Shown here piece after piece: positions 25,201 through 39,500 of a stretch of DNA of 64,000 nt. The DNA comes from Dirofilaria immitis (Eukaryota; Nematoda; Chromadorea; Rhabditida; Onchocercidae). The stretch covers positions 310,001 to 374,000 of the forward strand of contig JAKNDB010000105.1 of NCBI GenBank assembly GCA_024305405.1, in the 5' to 3' direction. How positions within the stretch are numbered: the stretch's first letter is position 1; each line of letters starts with the position of its first letter. The notes under the pieces are model-generated. The model searched no databases. It saw only the letters and a list, made by a program, of their open reading frames with translations, and was not told the DNA's origin. The position numbers and the translations under genes were made by a program.

Positions 25201-28200
25201 ATCTTAAACTTTATAAGAATTCTCATTTTATAAATCTTAACAAATCGAAGCATCCTGTTGACTATCCCGTTTTTTCGAAACAGAAATTAAGGATAGACAA
25301 ATCAAACGATGCAAAATAAGAAGATTAGAGAAATGAGATGATCGATCAGTATAAATCCAATTAATTAGTAATATTTCTTGTTTTTTAAAAAAGTTTGGGA
25401 AGTACTTCAAGAAATTAACATAATCCTACCAAAAACTTCAAGAGAAAAATGAGGAGAATAATAAAAAGAAGAATTCAACAAACTTTTGGAAAAAAAAAGA
25501 TTTATTTGACATCATATACTAGTTTTCACGACAGTTAACAATTAATAAGATTTTTCTGAAAAAAATAATGAAATTAGTCTTCTGCAATTAATTTCGCTTA
25601 AAAGTTAATCGGCTATCGATAAATTCGACCGGTTCTTCCATACTTTTTGATTAAACTTGCCAATTACATTTGCTTGCCACAAACTGATCTTTCGTTAACT
25701 CTTCTCAATAAAAACATTTTTTCTTGAAATATAGTGGGCAAACGGAGCTCTTACAATCTGACTACTCACAGCAACTTTCGGTCTCTAAAATAATTGCTAA
25801 AAATCATTAAAACATATAACTCGATACATTATCTATTGAAAGAGAAAAGAAAAACAAACCTGCTTTTCATCCCATATCTTTCATCGGATTAACGATTAAA
25901 ACAAAGGTTTGTCAGTTTTAACTGGTGGAAAACAATTATATCTAACAAAAAAGTTGTGAAAATTTAGATAATTAACGGAATGTTGATCGAAAAGAAGTAA
26001 ATGTAAGAAAACTATCTACCATAGAAAATTTTAAAAATTACAGAAATCTTGAGACAAATGCTTGATATTCGAAGAATCTTCGGAATGATAAGTTAATATA
26101 TTTTATATACCCAATAATCGAAATTCTTATCTTAAAATTTTCAAGACGAAAATAGCATTAGTACTTAAATCGGAAATCGAAGAACTGGAAATAGAGCATG
26201 ATGATCTGAAATAACAAAAATGATGCCAATTTACTACGGTTTGGGTAGCATTTCAATTAACAATGCCTAAGGGAAAGGGAGAAAGAGTATAAAAAAGGTA
26301 GGAAAAGAAATTTATTCGCAAAGACATACACTGAAATTGTAGTAATGAATGAAACGATAATAGATGGATACGACAGATAGAGCGAAGTGCGATTTGACCG
26401 CACCGTATAGCATCATCAATCACCCCATTTCATTTCAATCTCCTCTGCCTTCTGCAGTTATTCGTTGCATGAAATACAGTTTAATGATCCTAAAATTCGC
26501 ATTCTTAAATCAAATGAAGCACTGATTAATTCTTTCACCTTCTCGTAACTCCTCTTCATGCAAATAATTTATCCTCTCCCTCACAAGAGCTTTTGCAAAA
26601 AGGCAAAGCTTTCGCAACCATATTAATTACAATAAGCTATCTAAGAGGTAGAGAAATTAAAAGTTGCATTTATACAATTATAGCAAGCCATTTACAAACA
26701 GATATTTCTGATTAAATTCTCAGATAACTGGATAGGAAAAAGCTGAAAAATATCAGATGAATAAATGCTTTTTGGCGTTTCGAAGATTCGTTTCTTTTTC
26801 ATAATTATCTATATCATGTATTCTAATAGTCATACATGAAGGGATATATTTATCCAGAAGGATGATATTTAATGCCATCACAAAGATGGTTAATCTATAG
26901 CAAGGAAGAATAAGTTTTTATTTAATAAATCATAATATGGAAACAGATATGAATAGAGTTGAAAACAGTGCAATAAAATATAATAAAGTGAATAGTAAAA
27001 TGAAAGAAAAAGAGCAATATTCCTCGGTTATGAAAAATATGATGTCACCATGTATTAACATATTTTATATTCAAACAAATTTCATCTCTTATATTTTAAT
27101 CATTTTACAAAATCGCATGAAAATGGCGTATGACAGTCACATCATTCCTTCAAAATGAAATAACCTTCCTTTGATGCTTGACTATCAATGGATGCGATAA
27201 TGCATTGGCTATTAATTGGGAGCTCAATGAAATATTGTAGTAAAATACTAAGATGTAGTAAACATTCAGTAAATTATTTGAATATAGAATAGGTAATATC
27301 TGAGATTTATAATATTTCTATTAAAATTAAAGATTAAGCACCACTGATATTAGTTTAAATTAATTCTATTCAAGCTTTATGTTATTTAACAGTTATTTAT
27401 GGATACTTCATTTGATGGTATAGTTATAGCGTTGTTGGCATACTTTCCTGAAAAATTTACATATGAACTTATCTTCTTTCCTATTCAGTTCTCTTGCCTT
27501 CGGAAGAATTTAGAAGTTCCTTAGAGTTTAAGCTAAAGAACAAACAAACATCGAATGTATCATTTCGTGCTTTTATTTGAGAAAAAAATTTCGCAAAACA
27601 GACGAGAAAGGAAAAGGAAGAAAAATGTTGTTGTTGTTGTTAGAATACTAAGGTGAACGACATAGGCTTCCGAATATCTTCTAGCTGAACAGAAACATGA
27701 ATCGAGGGCAGTAAAGAACATCACGAATTGTAGACATTACTCGATGGCATGCCGATATAATAGAAGTGAAACATCGACCTGTTCCACACTCAAACATCAA
27801 TAAATATATGCTATCGTATCACCACTCTTAGCTTTAAAATCAATGAAATTTTTACTTATAAATTATAGAAGAGATTGTTCGTTGAAAAATTTTTATCTTT
27901 CAGTTCCAATCTCTGTTCTTTAATCATGTTTTGCTTGAATCGATAACCTGATTGCCTTTTTATATTCCTACATTACAACTAGGGATCAATAATTAAGCGG
28001 TAATATTAGAAACGGATAAAGCATATATGCACAAAAGTGATTACTTTTGAAGGGGATTAAACTTTAGCAGGGACTAGGCTTGAGTACCGCTTCCAATAGT
28101 GGCAGTATATCCTAGATGAAGTGCACTTCTAAGCATCAAAAAGCTTTCATTAAAACTTCTCATAATGTCTGTTTGGCATCGATAGCATAATGAACTAGAA

Positions 28201-30286
28201 GTGGAAAGCAGAATTGGCATAGGATGGTTTCTATGCATAGGATGGTTTCTTTTAATGTTTTCAAATCATTCAACCATAATTTTCACGTGCCACTCTGTTA
28301 AAAACTGGATCAGTTAAAAATATGCATGTCGCGCATTAACATTCGAAAAATAGAATGAATAGCACTCAAAAAAGGGAAGTTTGCGGAGATTTTTTCATAA
28401 TGAAAGATTACGAAAAGTGTCGCATTTTCTTCGATCGTATCTATTCATCATTTCATTTCTAGTCGAATACCAAGTAATCTAATAAAAGGGGAGCAAATAA
28501 GGGAAACATGAACAGCACTTTTTGAACAGGATTCTGGTAACAGCATGGGATTAGAATTATCGACATTTAGTTAGGACTGCGTAGTGAAGGATATAGAATT
28601 TATAAGATGGATGAGACCAATAGTATGGCTAAGCTAATGACCAAAGCTCATAGTGGCCAACGTCTAACTCAGCCATTCGTCTCTCATGCGAACAAAAGAT
28701 CTCTTTGTCCAGCAAGCCTTCAATAATCTCAATCTAAATCGGACAATTATTCGCAAAAAGAGATGGAGAAAGAAAGAGGGAACGACATAGAAATTAACAA
28801 AGATGGAAATAGCAATTATCGGATAAGAAATGCGATTTAAATTTGATTTCATTATATTAGCATAATTTGAAGTCGATATAAAATTTAACTTTTATTTTTT
28901 CCAAAATTTCATAATCCATATGCTCAACATTTCTTCTTAGCTTTTGCTTATATTCTCTTCTTTAACTTCCACGACTAAGAGCATTCTGCAGGAGAAAATG
29001 AAAAAAAAAAAAAAACGTCCATGAAATTGATCGTTATTATTCCAGAAAACGCAAACTTAAAAATCAACAAATACTTCTACAGAATAGAGTTTGATTGATT
29101 CAGGAAAAGGAAACATTAAATTTAAAATTTTTTTATTATCTAAATTCAAGAATCAATCACTCTTACGAATCAGCTCTCGCTGAGCAATGATGACTTTTCA
29201 ACATTTTCCATTTCCTTTCTTTCCTTTCAAAAAACCAAACCAACTTATGATACAGTCAAAATTTTTTTTAATTTCAAAATAGAGAACCAAGACCTTGAAA
29301 TAAGCGCCGTATTTCGTTGTATCATATTTATGAACTTTAAAAAGGGAAGTGAGATTTTTCGATTTTTTTCTTTAAAATCACTACAAACCTTTCTTTTAAT
29401 GAAGATTCATACAGATCATGCAATTTTTTTAAGATCACAAACTGCAAAAGAGATAATACAGACTAATGCATCTGCATTAAGTTACAAATGAAAGTTCAAC
29501 ATCTTACATTACCACACCAAAAACATCTGTAAAACAATCAGAGAGAAAAATTTTCTTCCCACTAAATGATTTTATTTTTTAAATAGAAAAATAATTTTTT
29601 GTAAATAATACTGCGTGAAAGCACAAAAATTTTTGATTATACTTTCGATCCGAAAATTATGCTTGTTAAAAATTTTAAACAAAATTTTTACTTCGATGCA
29701 AAAAGCCTAACCTGAGAACAACATTTAAGAACAATCCTTTCGTTAGCTTTGCAAGTTAAAAATGGTAAGCTGATTATGCTGTTATTCATAGCTCACAGTT
29801 TTTCTGATCGCAACTAACTCCATGACTTCAATTCAAAATGATTTCCCAAGTCACTATGACCTTCGAAAATAGTCGCATTTAACGAAAAGACAAAAATAAA
29901 AAAATAAAAGTCTTGCATTGCGACGAATATTCTACATGAAGAGGAGACCCCATCGAGTTTATCAAAAATATACTCCACTGCTGAAAGAATAAGTCTGTTC
30001 ATTTTTCACACTTAAAACTTTTCAACTTCACTTGACGCTCTTTTTTGGGTAGTCTTGAGCAAAAATAAAAGCGACAAATAACCAAGACTTCAGGCAGTTT
30101 AACGAAATTTATGCATTTCGAGTCATCAGCTGTACAAAAAAATATTCGTACATAAACTGCACTGAGTCATAAAAGCATAAAATTAAGAAAAATGCATTTA
30201 CAGACAACGTCAATATTATCTTTCCTGCTTTCGCTCCTCTATCCATGAATTAATTTGAATTAACTTTTACCTACTAATCCAGAATA

Positions 30287-30607
30287 CCTCCGATTACTGG
30301 AACGTTAATTTCAAATTATCACTCTCCCATACTGTCATCTCACCATTATTACTGCTCATAACTGATCAGTAACTCATCGACCACTTGTCCAACATTCCAC
30401 CGAACATATGTCCACAAAATCTACTTTTGAATTTCCATAGCACTATATTTATACAGACATCTGACAATCCATAGAACCATATCCTTATCGATGTTTGCAT
30501 ATTTCGCTTCCTTTCCGTACTAGTATTTCATACTCATTTTAACAAAATAAAAAAAAAATGATATCTCCGATTACTGGGACATTTTAATTTCAAATTATCA
30601 CTCTCCT
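30287..30607. repeat. Short direct repeat, two about 43-bp copies
   Basis: Two similar copies, 30287-30328 and 30564-30607, share ctccgattactgg and taatttcaaattatcactct with a few differences. They are 277 bp apart in non-coding sequence. Confidence 0.75.
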
Positions 30608-33600
30608 ATCAATTTTTAAAAGGGTTATATGAGAAAGATATGACCACAAGTCAAAATACAGACGCAAATGATGTCATGGGTTCAGGAGATGCAATGCGAC
30701 GGATACATTTTAATCTCTGAAAATAATTTCTACGGGGTGTTGGAAACTGGAAATAAGTTCAACTAATGTTGAATGGGAAATTCTATCAAATAATGAATCC
30801 TCATATTCCAAATATTTAATTATGAAAAACGCATTACTACTTCTGTCTTCTTCATGCAAGTTATTTTATCTGAAAAATAAATATGAATTTCAAAATAGCC
30901 CTATGCCATTATGAACAAAGAAATGTGCAACCACTGAATGAAAAAATGAAGATCGGTTTGAAAATAGCAGTAATAAAGATAATTATAAGACTATTTTATT
31001 ATAGTAATAATATTAAGTACAGACTGTAGCCATTTATGATGAAGAATTTATAGGAAATTACGAATAATAATTAAATAATTTAGTTTCAGTTAAATTATTC
31101 AGCTCTTTTAGATGGAAAAATTTTGGTTTCATGATCCATCATTTAAGACAGATAGAGATAATTAATGAATGATGTTATGCTCAAATAAACTTACTAGATA
31201 GCAATAAGTCAAGCGAAAAATTTATTAGTTGAAGGAAATTGCAAGTTTCTTGCTTGAAAGAAGATATGTAAATTAATGCTAAGTATATAATTCAGATTAA
31301 AATATGTCAATCAGCGTTCAATCAAAAATTATATTATGAAAGCTAAAACTATGTATTGAAACCTAAGAATACCAATAATTATTATATGAAAAGTGAATAT
31401 AATCAGAAAAGCATAAAATTGGAAATTTATCAAAAATTCATATTTTCTGAGGATTTCAGTAATACGAATAGAAAAAGATAAGAAAATATTAGGATGCAAA
31501 ACTGAATCGAGAAATAATTAAAAAAACTTTGGTGAATACAAATTAATACAGATGAGCTACAATATTATCAATAATCTAACTTCTCTGCATTCGTTATTCT
31601 CTTAGCTTCCAAAAAGAAATGAGACTAATTAAGTTAAAAAGATGGAATAGGCTAGCATTTAACATATTAAATTCGTATTTAATTCATTCATCAACTACCA
31701 TTTATAATGACGTTTATTTCAATGGTAATATAAATATTAATATGATATTATATAAGTTAATAAAATGACTATACTTAATTTTTCTGGAGAGCAACTTCAA
31801 AGCAAATTGTAAAAGCTTAGCGACAACTGTTTTTGGTTTATCCTTATAAAATCAAGAAAAGAAATAATGAATATATTCATAACTAAATTTGAATTCTTCA
31901 ATTTCTTATATACTTTTCTTACTATATTAGCATATTAGTTGTGGAGTGAAAAATTACTAAAGTTAATCTTTGTTGTATCAAAAACATATTTAGAAAAAGA
32001 TTCTCAGCCGTATCCCTCAAAATAATCATTTCATAAAATTCTTATTTAAAAAATAATAATTCACTAAAAATTGAAACCACTGAAATAAAAAGTGTAATTT
32101 TAAAGGAAGTAAGCAAAAATTTTATAGTGATTATCAAAACGATCAAATAAGTCCAATAGCGCTGTTGTAAAAAGGAAAAGTATACGCGAAGATATTAACA
32201 TTTTTATTCAGAGGAATAAGTTTTTATAAAAATTAAGGTATGTTAGCAATTCTATATGAACTGTTACAGAAAAAGAGGATAATTTGAAATGCATTACTAA
32301 GCAATTGGTGAATAATTGAATTATCGATTTCAACAGACTGAATCATTGATTTTTGACTTTCCCTACAATTATCTGAAAGAGTCAGAAGTGAAATAGAGTA
32401 AGACAGATGGCGATTCGAATCATCAGTAGTACAGAATTAATACATGCAATTATGTAAAGACATAATTAGCCGGAGTGATCCACAATACCTATATGAGATA
32501 CATAATCATTGAAAATAATTGAAGTAATTTTAGTAAAATACAAAATAGGTGAATAGTGGAAGATAAAAATGAAGTCGTTCCAATTTGCAGTTGTTTTCAA
32601 ACTTTCTAATGAACACAATTCTTATTTTACAATGTATGGATAATGAACCCTACTCCAATTTCGAATAGAAGAAAAATGTCATAATAATTGGAAATATAAA
32701 ATTGAGACTTGAAAATTCAATGCGTAGAATCATATGCAACAAGATATTTTGAGGAAAATTAAATTTAATAGTATAAATATAGCAAAGCGTGTACCCTATT
32801 ACCCATTAATCACCAATTTTTGCTGTTTACTTTTTGTAGCTATGCACTTTTTGATCTGTCTAATCCAAAATTTTTTCCAAAATTTTTTACTTAGTTTTTA
32901 CTTCCATGAAACTCTTCCAACAGATATTGGTAAATTAATAGCAGTGCTATACAAAATGAGTAATTCACAGTTAAGAAAAATACTGAATAAAATTTTTGAC
33001 GGTCCTGAAAAATAATTTAATCAATCATTTTGACCACATCTAAAGAGTAATTTTATTCATCAGTTAGCTAATATTGATCTTAAATTCTATATTGGATTGT
33101 TGATTCCATTTTTTATGTGAATAAAAGATGAAACATTTTTACTTCAATTACTGTCCAAATTATTTTCCTAAGAATCAAAAAATTCTATCAAAATAATTTA
33201 GAAATATGAAATCTATATCTCCTAACGGACATTTATTTTTTAGAAATGAGATCATATTTTTATTATAACTAGAAGATACAATGCGAAAATATATGCAGAA
33301 AAATATATAAAAATATATTTAAAAAAATAGTTATCAAAAGCATAGTATATTATATCTCATGTGAAACTCTCCTAAACAAAAAGCTTGGAAATAAAGCATT
33401 TCATCTCCATATATAATATTAATTACCTTTTAAGCGAGTTAAAGTTCGTAAAAGTACTTTAATAATGCCTAAAAATAAATATTAAGAAAGTGGAAATTTT
33501 CTCGATAAATATTAGATCAAAAATAATTTCAAAATTCTGAAGAAAAATTTTGCTGCTTGAAGAAATAGATGAATTCAACGAAAAAGTATTGTAACATTAC

Positions 33601-33786
33601 TTATCTAACAATCTAACAATACTTATTGATTTCACACAACTCTCTAAGCTCTCTTCATCAAAACAGTACAACAATTCATAGAAAGAAAACAATAGCTGAA
33701 GGAAGAAAGAACAAAATGTTATGAACTAAAAATTAAATGCGAGCTATAATGAGATGAAATGCGAAATATCATTGCGAGAAGTTTTC

Positions 33787-34001
33787 GAAGCAGAAGAAGA
33801 GAAATGGGTGAATTAAAGAGTGAGGCTAAAGCATGCTCATTTCATGAGGTGTTTGGAAAGAAAAATGGAACAATTTCTGTTAGGTGAATGATAATACAAT
33901 GAAAATCTCTAAAAGCCGACACAATCAATGACAATTGTTGAGGTCACTAAACATCATGAACTCTTTAATTCACCCATTTCTCTTCTTTTCTTCTGAAGCA
34001 G
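33787..34001. repeat. Inverted repeat with perfect 27-bp arms
   Basis: Arm A at 33794-33820 (aagaagagaaatgggtgaat then taaagag) is the exact reverse complement of arm B at 33961-33987. Weaker complementarity extends outward (aagcag against ctgctt) and partly inward, with about 140 bp between the arms. It could be a non-autonomous element remnant or a structured RNA. No coding sequence lies inside. Confidence 0.85.
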
Positions 34002-36599
34002 GGATAGAATACGGAGTGTACTCTGCTCAGGTCAAAATGCACACACATTAAGCAACATAACACAACAGCGACGACCGATCACTAACAGTCACTACTACTG
34101 ACCACTACCACCGCAACCATCTCATTTGCTCCATACTTTTTGAGAGATTGAAAAGAGAGTTATGATGATGAAATAAGAACGGAGAATGAAAGAGACAGCA
34201 CTTTCGGAAGGAGAAAAGATAAAAGAAAAATGAGAGGTAAGGAAGAGAGAAAAGGAAAAGATCGGAAATATAACTTTTAGACAAATTTCCGTTCCTGAAG
34301 CATAGCTGAACGATAGACACATTGAAAGAGAGGGAAAAGGGGCAATTGTAAGTTGAAATGGTCCTTTGAAGCTAGAAATGAGAGACACTCTTCCAAAATG
34401 CTTCATTTGATGGGAAACTTTTCTCGAAGCTGCAGACAAACGCTATATCCTTGCAAAGTTACTAAGGATGCTTTCACATCAAAACCGAGCAATTTTTATT
34501 GCTCAATGTATGAAGAAAAAATATACAATATAGGATCAAAGGTTAAGTCCTTAAATTTTTGATAAAATATTTGATAGGATCGCAGTCTTTTCCAAAGTTT
34601 GAAACTGAAAATGATACTTACAGTCACGTTGATCAAGGCGTTAGGGGCTTTGGAGCTGGAGAAAATTGATTGATTTTAACAAACGATTAACTGAAAACTA
34701 TTTGTCAGCCAGTCAGTATTGATTATCGATCGATGAACAACCAAATAGCACTGAAAAAAATGCAAAATTAGGAAAAATCTAGGAAAAATCATAACTTCAT
34801 CACCACACTATCTAGAAGATTTAATTTCGATCTGAACAATTTATGCATTTACTAATTAATTATCTAATGAGCATTCACACGAGACCAAAGACCATTATCA
34901 AATCATGCTCAGAGAATTAATGTATTTAGCAATCAAAAAAAAAAAATTTGCTATACACATGCCAACTCTCTTAGTGATAATAATAACAACAATGTACCTG
35001 CACAAGCTGCATGGTCGGTATATTTATACAAGCATGTTATTTGTATGTACATATATGTTATGTACGAGATGGTATGCGTGTATGTATGATACATTTACAA
35101 ATCCAGATTATGGTTGACATAGAGAAAAAGAAACATACAATACATATACATATACAATTAATAGATAGACTGATACCATAGATTTAAATGATACCATAAC
35201 ACTGTTAATCTAAATATCACTATCCTGGCTGCTTAATAGTCTAGTATTGGAAATATTTATGTTTCAGATACTCGAAGATCTGGATATATTATGAAAGTAG
35301 CTGACTAATAATCGAAATCGACTCTCAACATCACGGAAGAAAACTCCAAAATTGTATGAGATGCACCACAAAATGAACCTAAACTGATGTTATGTACATC
35401 AATGCCAAAGGTAATTTACAGGTTATTTTTTGTGAAAATTAAACATTTTTCAAGATTCAGCTGAAATTCAACCACTTTTATTTCATTTGACCATTTACTA
35501 TATTAAAAGCACTATATTAAAATACCATTATTTTAGGATAGAATTTATTAAATCTAATAAATGGCAGGCGGATCAAAAAATGAGATTTGAAGATTTTACT
35601 AAAATAAGTAAGCAGTAACAAAGATGCCTGAAAAACATACAGTACAATTAAAAGGCAGCAATATTTTGGTGCAATTTTTATCATTTGAACAAATCTGTGA
35701 TTAACGTATTTGAAAACACATTTCTTATAAGATGCTTTTCTATGATTACTTGTGCGACTATTTATGGAATAAGTAATCTTAAGATATTCAATAAATATAA
35801 TTTTTGAAATCATAAATCTTGTACCACAATTTCAATCAATATTAGCAAATAAGGCAAAAAAAATAATAAAAAGAGCTAGTCGATAAAAAATGCTTTACCT
35901 GCCAAGTGTGTTTACCGGGACCAAGAAATCATTGCGAAATTATTGAGAAAAAACAATTACATTACTGGATGAATATAAAGAATCAAAATGTATAAATCAA
36001 ACAGATTTAACACAAAAAGTGATATGAAACCAATTATCTAAATTAAGAATATGAGATGATAATGACTGGAAAAATACAAAGTAAACAAAAATAAAATGAA
36101 ACAAAAACAACAAAAACACGTGCAAATGAAGAAGGATGTCATTTTTTAAAACAAATAAGATCAACGGACAAAGATAAGGATAGTCAAGCAAATTCTAATA
36201 TTAGTACAGGAAAATAAAGTTTTTTCTAAAATAAAAACTAAAACTGATATGCCTATAAATTTGAAAGAAATTATTTTTGGAAATAATATCGAAAACAATC
36301 AATTGTGTTTACATAATAAGACAATAAAAATTGTTCATTCATTGAATTTGAAGGCTTGAAAACTCAAATTTTATACAAAAAGTTTATGTGAAAAAGAATT
36401 GATTAATAACTTCAGTAACACTTTTCTTTGAAGTTAAAAAGACCCCACAAAAATTAGAAAAACTGCAAAATGATGAATCAAATAATTTCAAAAACTTCAG
36501 TTTTTCTAAGAAATCATTAGCAAGTAGTGCTAGAGAGTGTATAAATGAATTGAATTCATCAAAAATAAAATATAAAATAAATTGATGAAATAAAAGAAA

Positions 36600-39500
36600 T
36601 CATATTGGTAACCAGTTTTTTAATCGCAATCCTTGGTTATCACAAAAATGATCGGTATAGGGCATACAGTTAAAATACTCGCAATATACGCAACTGAAAC
36701 TGGATGGCCAATAAAACATAGCCAACAGAAGGATGAATAAACCAAGTGCGGTGGAAAGCGATGTGATTACAATTACTAATCGTCGAATGCGATTATGACG
36801 CTTCGTCTGAATATATGGAAGTACTGCTGAAAATATTAATCGTCAAGCGTATACATAATAGAATGCTCTAGTTTGCGGCTTTTATTTAACAAAATTGTAT
36901 TATAAGTTTCGACTTGAAAAGTCGTAACATGTAAATGTGACCTAGCCTATTATAATAAAAATGTTTTAATGAGCGAAAATAACTGTAAACCAATACAGTA
37001 CATGATAATATGAAATATATGCAAATACTTGACATAATATTTCGGTACATTATATCAAGCTGAAAAATAAGAAATCGAAGTGGATTGAAAACGTTTGCAA
37101 ATGCTTAAGTCTTAAAAATGAATTTAAATAATAAGTGTAACCAAGCAACGTAACTATATCTTCTTGCTGCAAAGACAATTTAGAACTAGTCAGTAAATTT
37201 AAGATAAATTTGAAGAAAAATTGATTTGTTACAAAATCATTAAAAATATAGCAAGATTTCTGGAATTGCCGCGTAAATTGAATTATTTTTGTTAAATCTT
37301 TTTTTTTCAAAGTTTAGATTAAGCAAACGCACTCAAAGATATCAAAATTCCGAAGATAAAACCAAATAAATGCGCCCAATTATCAACCCATGGTAATGTT
37401 CCTAAGATAAAAAGCGCTAGAGTAAATAAACTCAATTGGACAACTGCATGCCAAGGTCTTTCCAGGAGATTCCTAAAAAAACTATTGATAAATATTAAAG
37501 GCATGCATACATGTAATATTCAGTATTCATTTTCCTGACTTCAAATTAAGCTATCTTTTTTGCACAAAATAATATTAAAATTTTATAATTGATGAAAATT
37601 AGAAATTTCATGTTTTATAATAGACTTTGAAGTTATGAAAAAGATCTTACCAACTATAAAGTACATCAACGTACATCGCAGCAAACATTCCAATATGGGA
37701 ACCTGCGGGACCAACTTCTGGCTGGAATACAATTGCATTCTCTATTTTTGAAATTTTTTAACACATGTATCTCAAAATTAAAGATATTAATGACTTTATT
37801 ATATATATTAATGACTTTATTGTTTTAAAATTGACCAAACCATCATAGTTCCATTAGTCGATTTCTTGCATCATACAATTTACTTGCCTGGTAAGGAACA
37901 AAATTGCACCAGCCAAATATCCACCAATACCGGATATCATATAAAGAAGGGCCATGCGCGCCCATCCAAGTAATTTCTCCAAATCCCTCATGTATAAAAT
38001 TTGTATAAAAATTGTTAAAACACAATGAATTACTCTGAAAAATATAAGATTTAAACGTAAAGAAAAACAAAACAAAACATAAGGAAGCTCATATTTTTTG
38101 TTATCTAAACTTTAAGCAACCGCATTATCTGGCAACAAATACCATAAACTGACCCTGCATGTAGAAAAAGTGGTGTAAGTAAACGATACCACTGATCCGG
38201 CCGATTTTTTCGTAAAAATGGAAGCATTCCGCATATTTCACTCAAACACGACACCTGTAACAAATTCATAACGATAATTTTTATTAGCAGTTTAAATTCT
38301 ACAACGTGAGCTATCAGACTGAAACTACCCCAATTAAAAAAATTAAGACTTATTAAGAAGGTAAACTATTTCATATTTTCTTAAGATTATTTGCTAATAT
38401 TTTTTATTTATCTGAAATAAATATAAAAATCACGGAGTTAAGACGGATTTAATTTGGGAATTACGGAAATGATTAATATCAAATCTACTGCTCTCGATAA
38501 ATAACTTCAGCATGGGTATAACAACACCAATGACTTGATTACTACTGATATTATTAGCACTACTTTTTCACTTTAATTGTTCCTACCAGTTTCTTTACCT
38601 ATTTTCTGCCAAAAATATAATCATTAAGAGTTTCGTTATAATCACATTAAAAGGATCATGAAAAAAAATTATATCCTAGATTGTTATAGCCATGCGAAAA
38701 GCAGTAATGAATAGCAACAGTACAGAAGGGGTTGGTAAAAAGGTAATGCTACCTGCGAACAAAGTGTTGCATTTTCATGAAAATACCCTTCTACAAAATC
38801 ACAATAATCTCTGGTAGTTATACGACATTGTCCGTGCAACTGTATGCAGCAAGGTCGACCAGTAATTTCACATTGCATATGCATTACATTCTCGGGTACG
38901 AAAAGTGTCCTCTGCTTGCATATCTATCGAAAATTGAATTTTTAATTTAGTTTTTTCTTTAATTTAATGCACTGCATGCATTCATTTGCAAATCAATATT
39001 TATATATGAAAAGAACAAATCATTGATATGAATTCAATCAACTTTAGTAATTTTACCATGCCGAGACATAAAACAGTACAATGATAATAATGAACTTACA
39101 GGCCATTGAGTTATATCATCTGGCCATTCGTACGGCTTCACAGAGACCGGATCCTCGCAATATCTATATTACTTTTTTTCATTTTTTGGAGCATATTTCA
39201 AAGCAACATTACCGAAATTTGATTAAAAATGACTGGAATCAATTTATAATGTAAACCTTGGATCTTGCCCACAAACAGCGCCTGATATACGGTTTTCTGG
39301 ACCTGGCCTATCTTCCTTCCACCTTGCTAGTGTGGCTATCAGTGACTAAAAAATTGTGGAAGTAAATAGTTTAATGAGCAAAATTTATGCTTTTCCCATT
39401 AAAATACTTATTAAAATATATCGATTACAATATGTATGAAATTAATTACACCATTCAAAATTTTTATTAAAATATTATCATTTCAAAAATATTAATTTTC

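Larger units (their letters stand above)
19884..36599. other. Long AT-rich stretch without a supported gene
   Basis: About 16.7 kb between the first Ena/VASP exon found and the 3' end of the iRhom gene. It should include the missing 5' exon(s) and promoter of Ena/VASP, because that gene's first visible exon starts in mid-codon. Open frames of 60-120 residues occur but lack splice borders, recognisable motifs or protein-like composition. A local rise in GC near 23700-23830 could mark a promoter or UTR exon; I cannot prove this. Confidence 0.55.

Noticed and set aside
32734..33015. A 93-residue plus-strand open frame with hydrophobic stretch
   Set aside because: Its AT-driven Phe/Leu/Ile/Lys/Asn content matches chance frames in the desert; there are no exon borders or recognisable domain.
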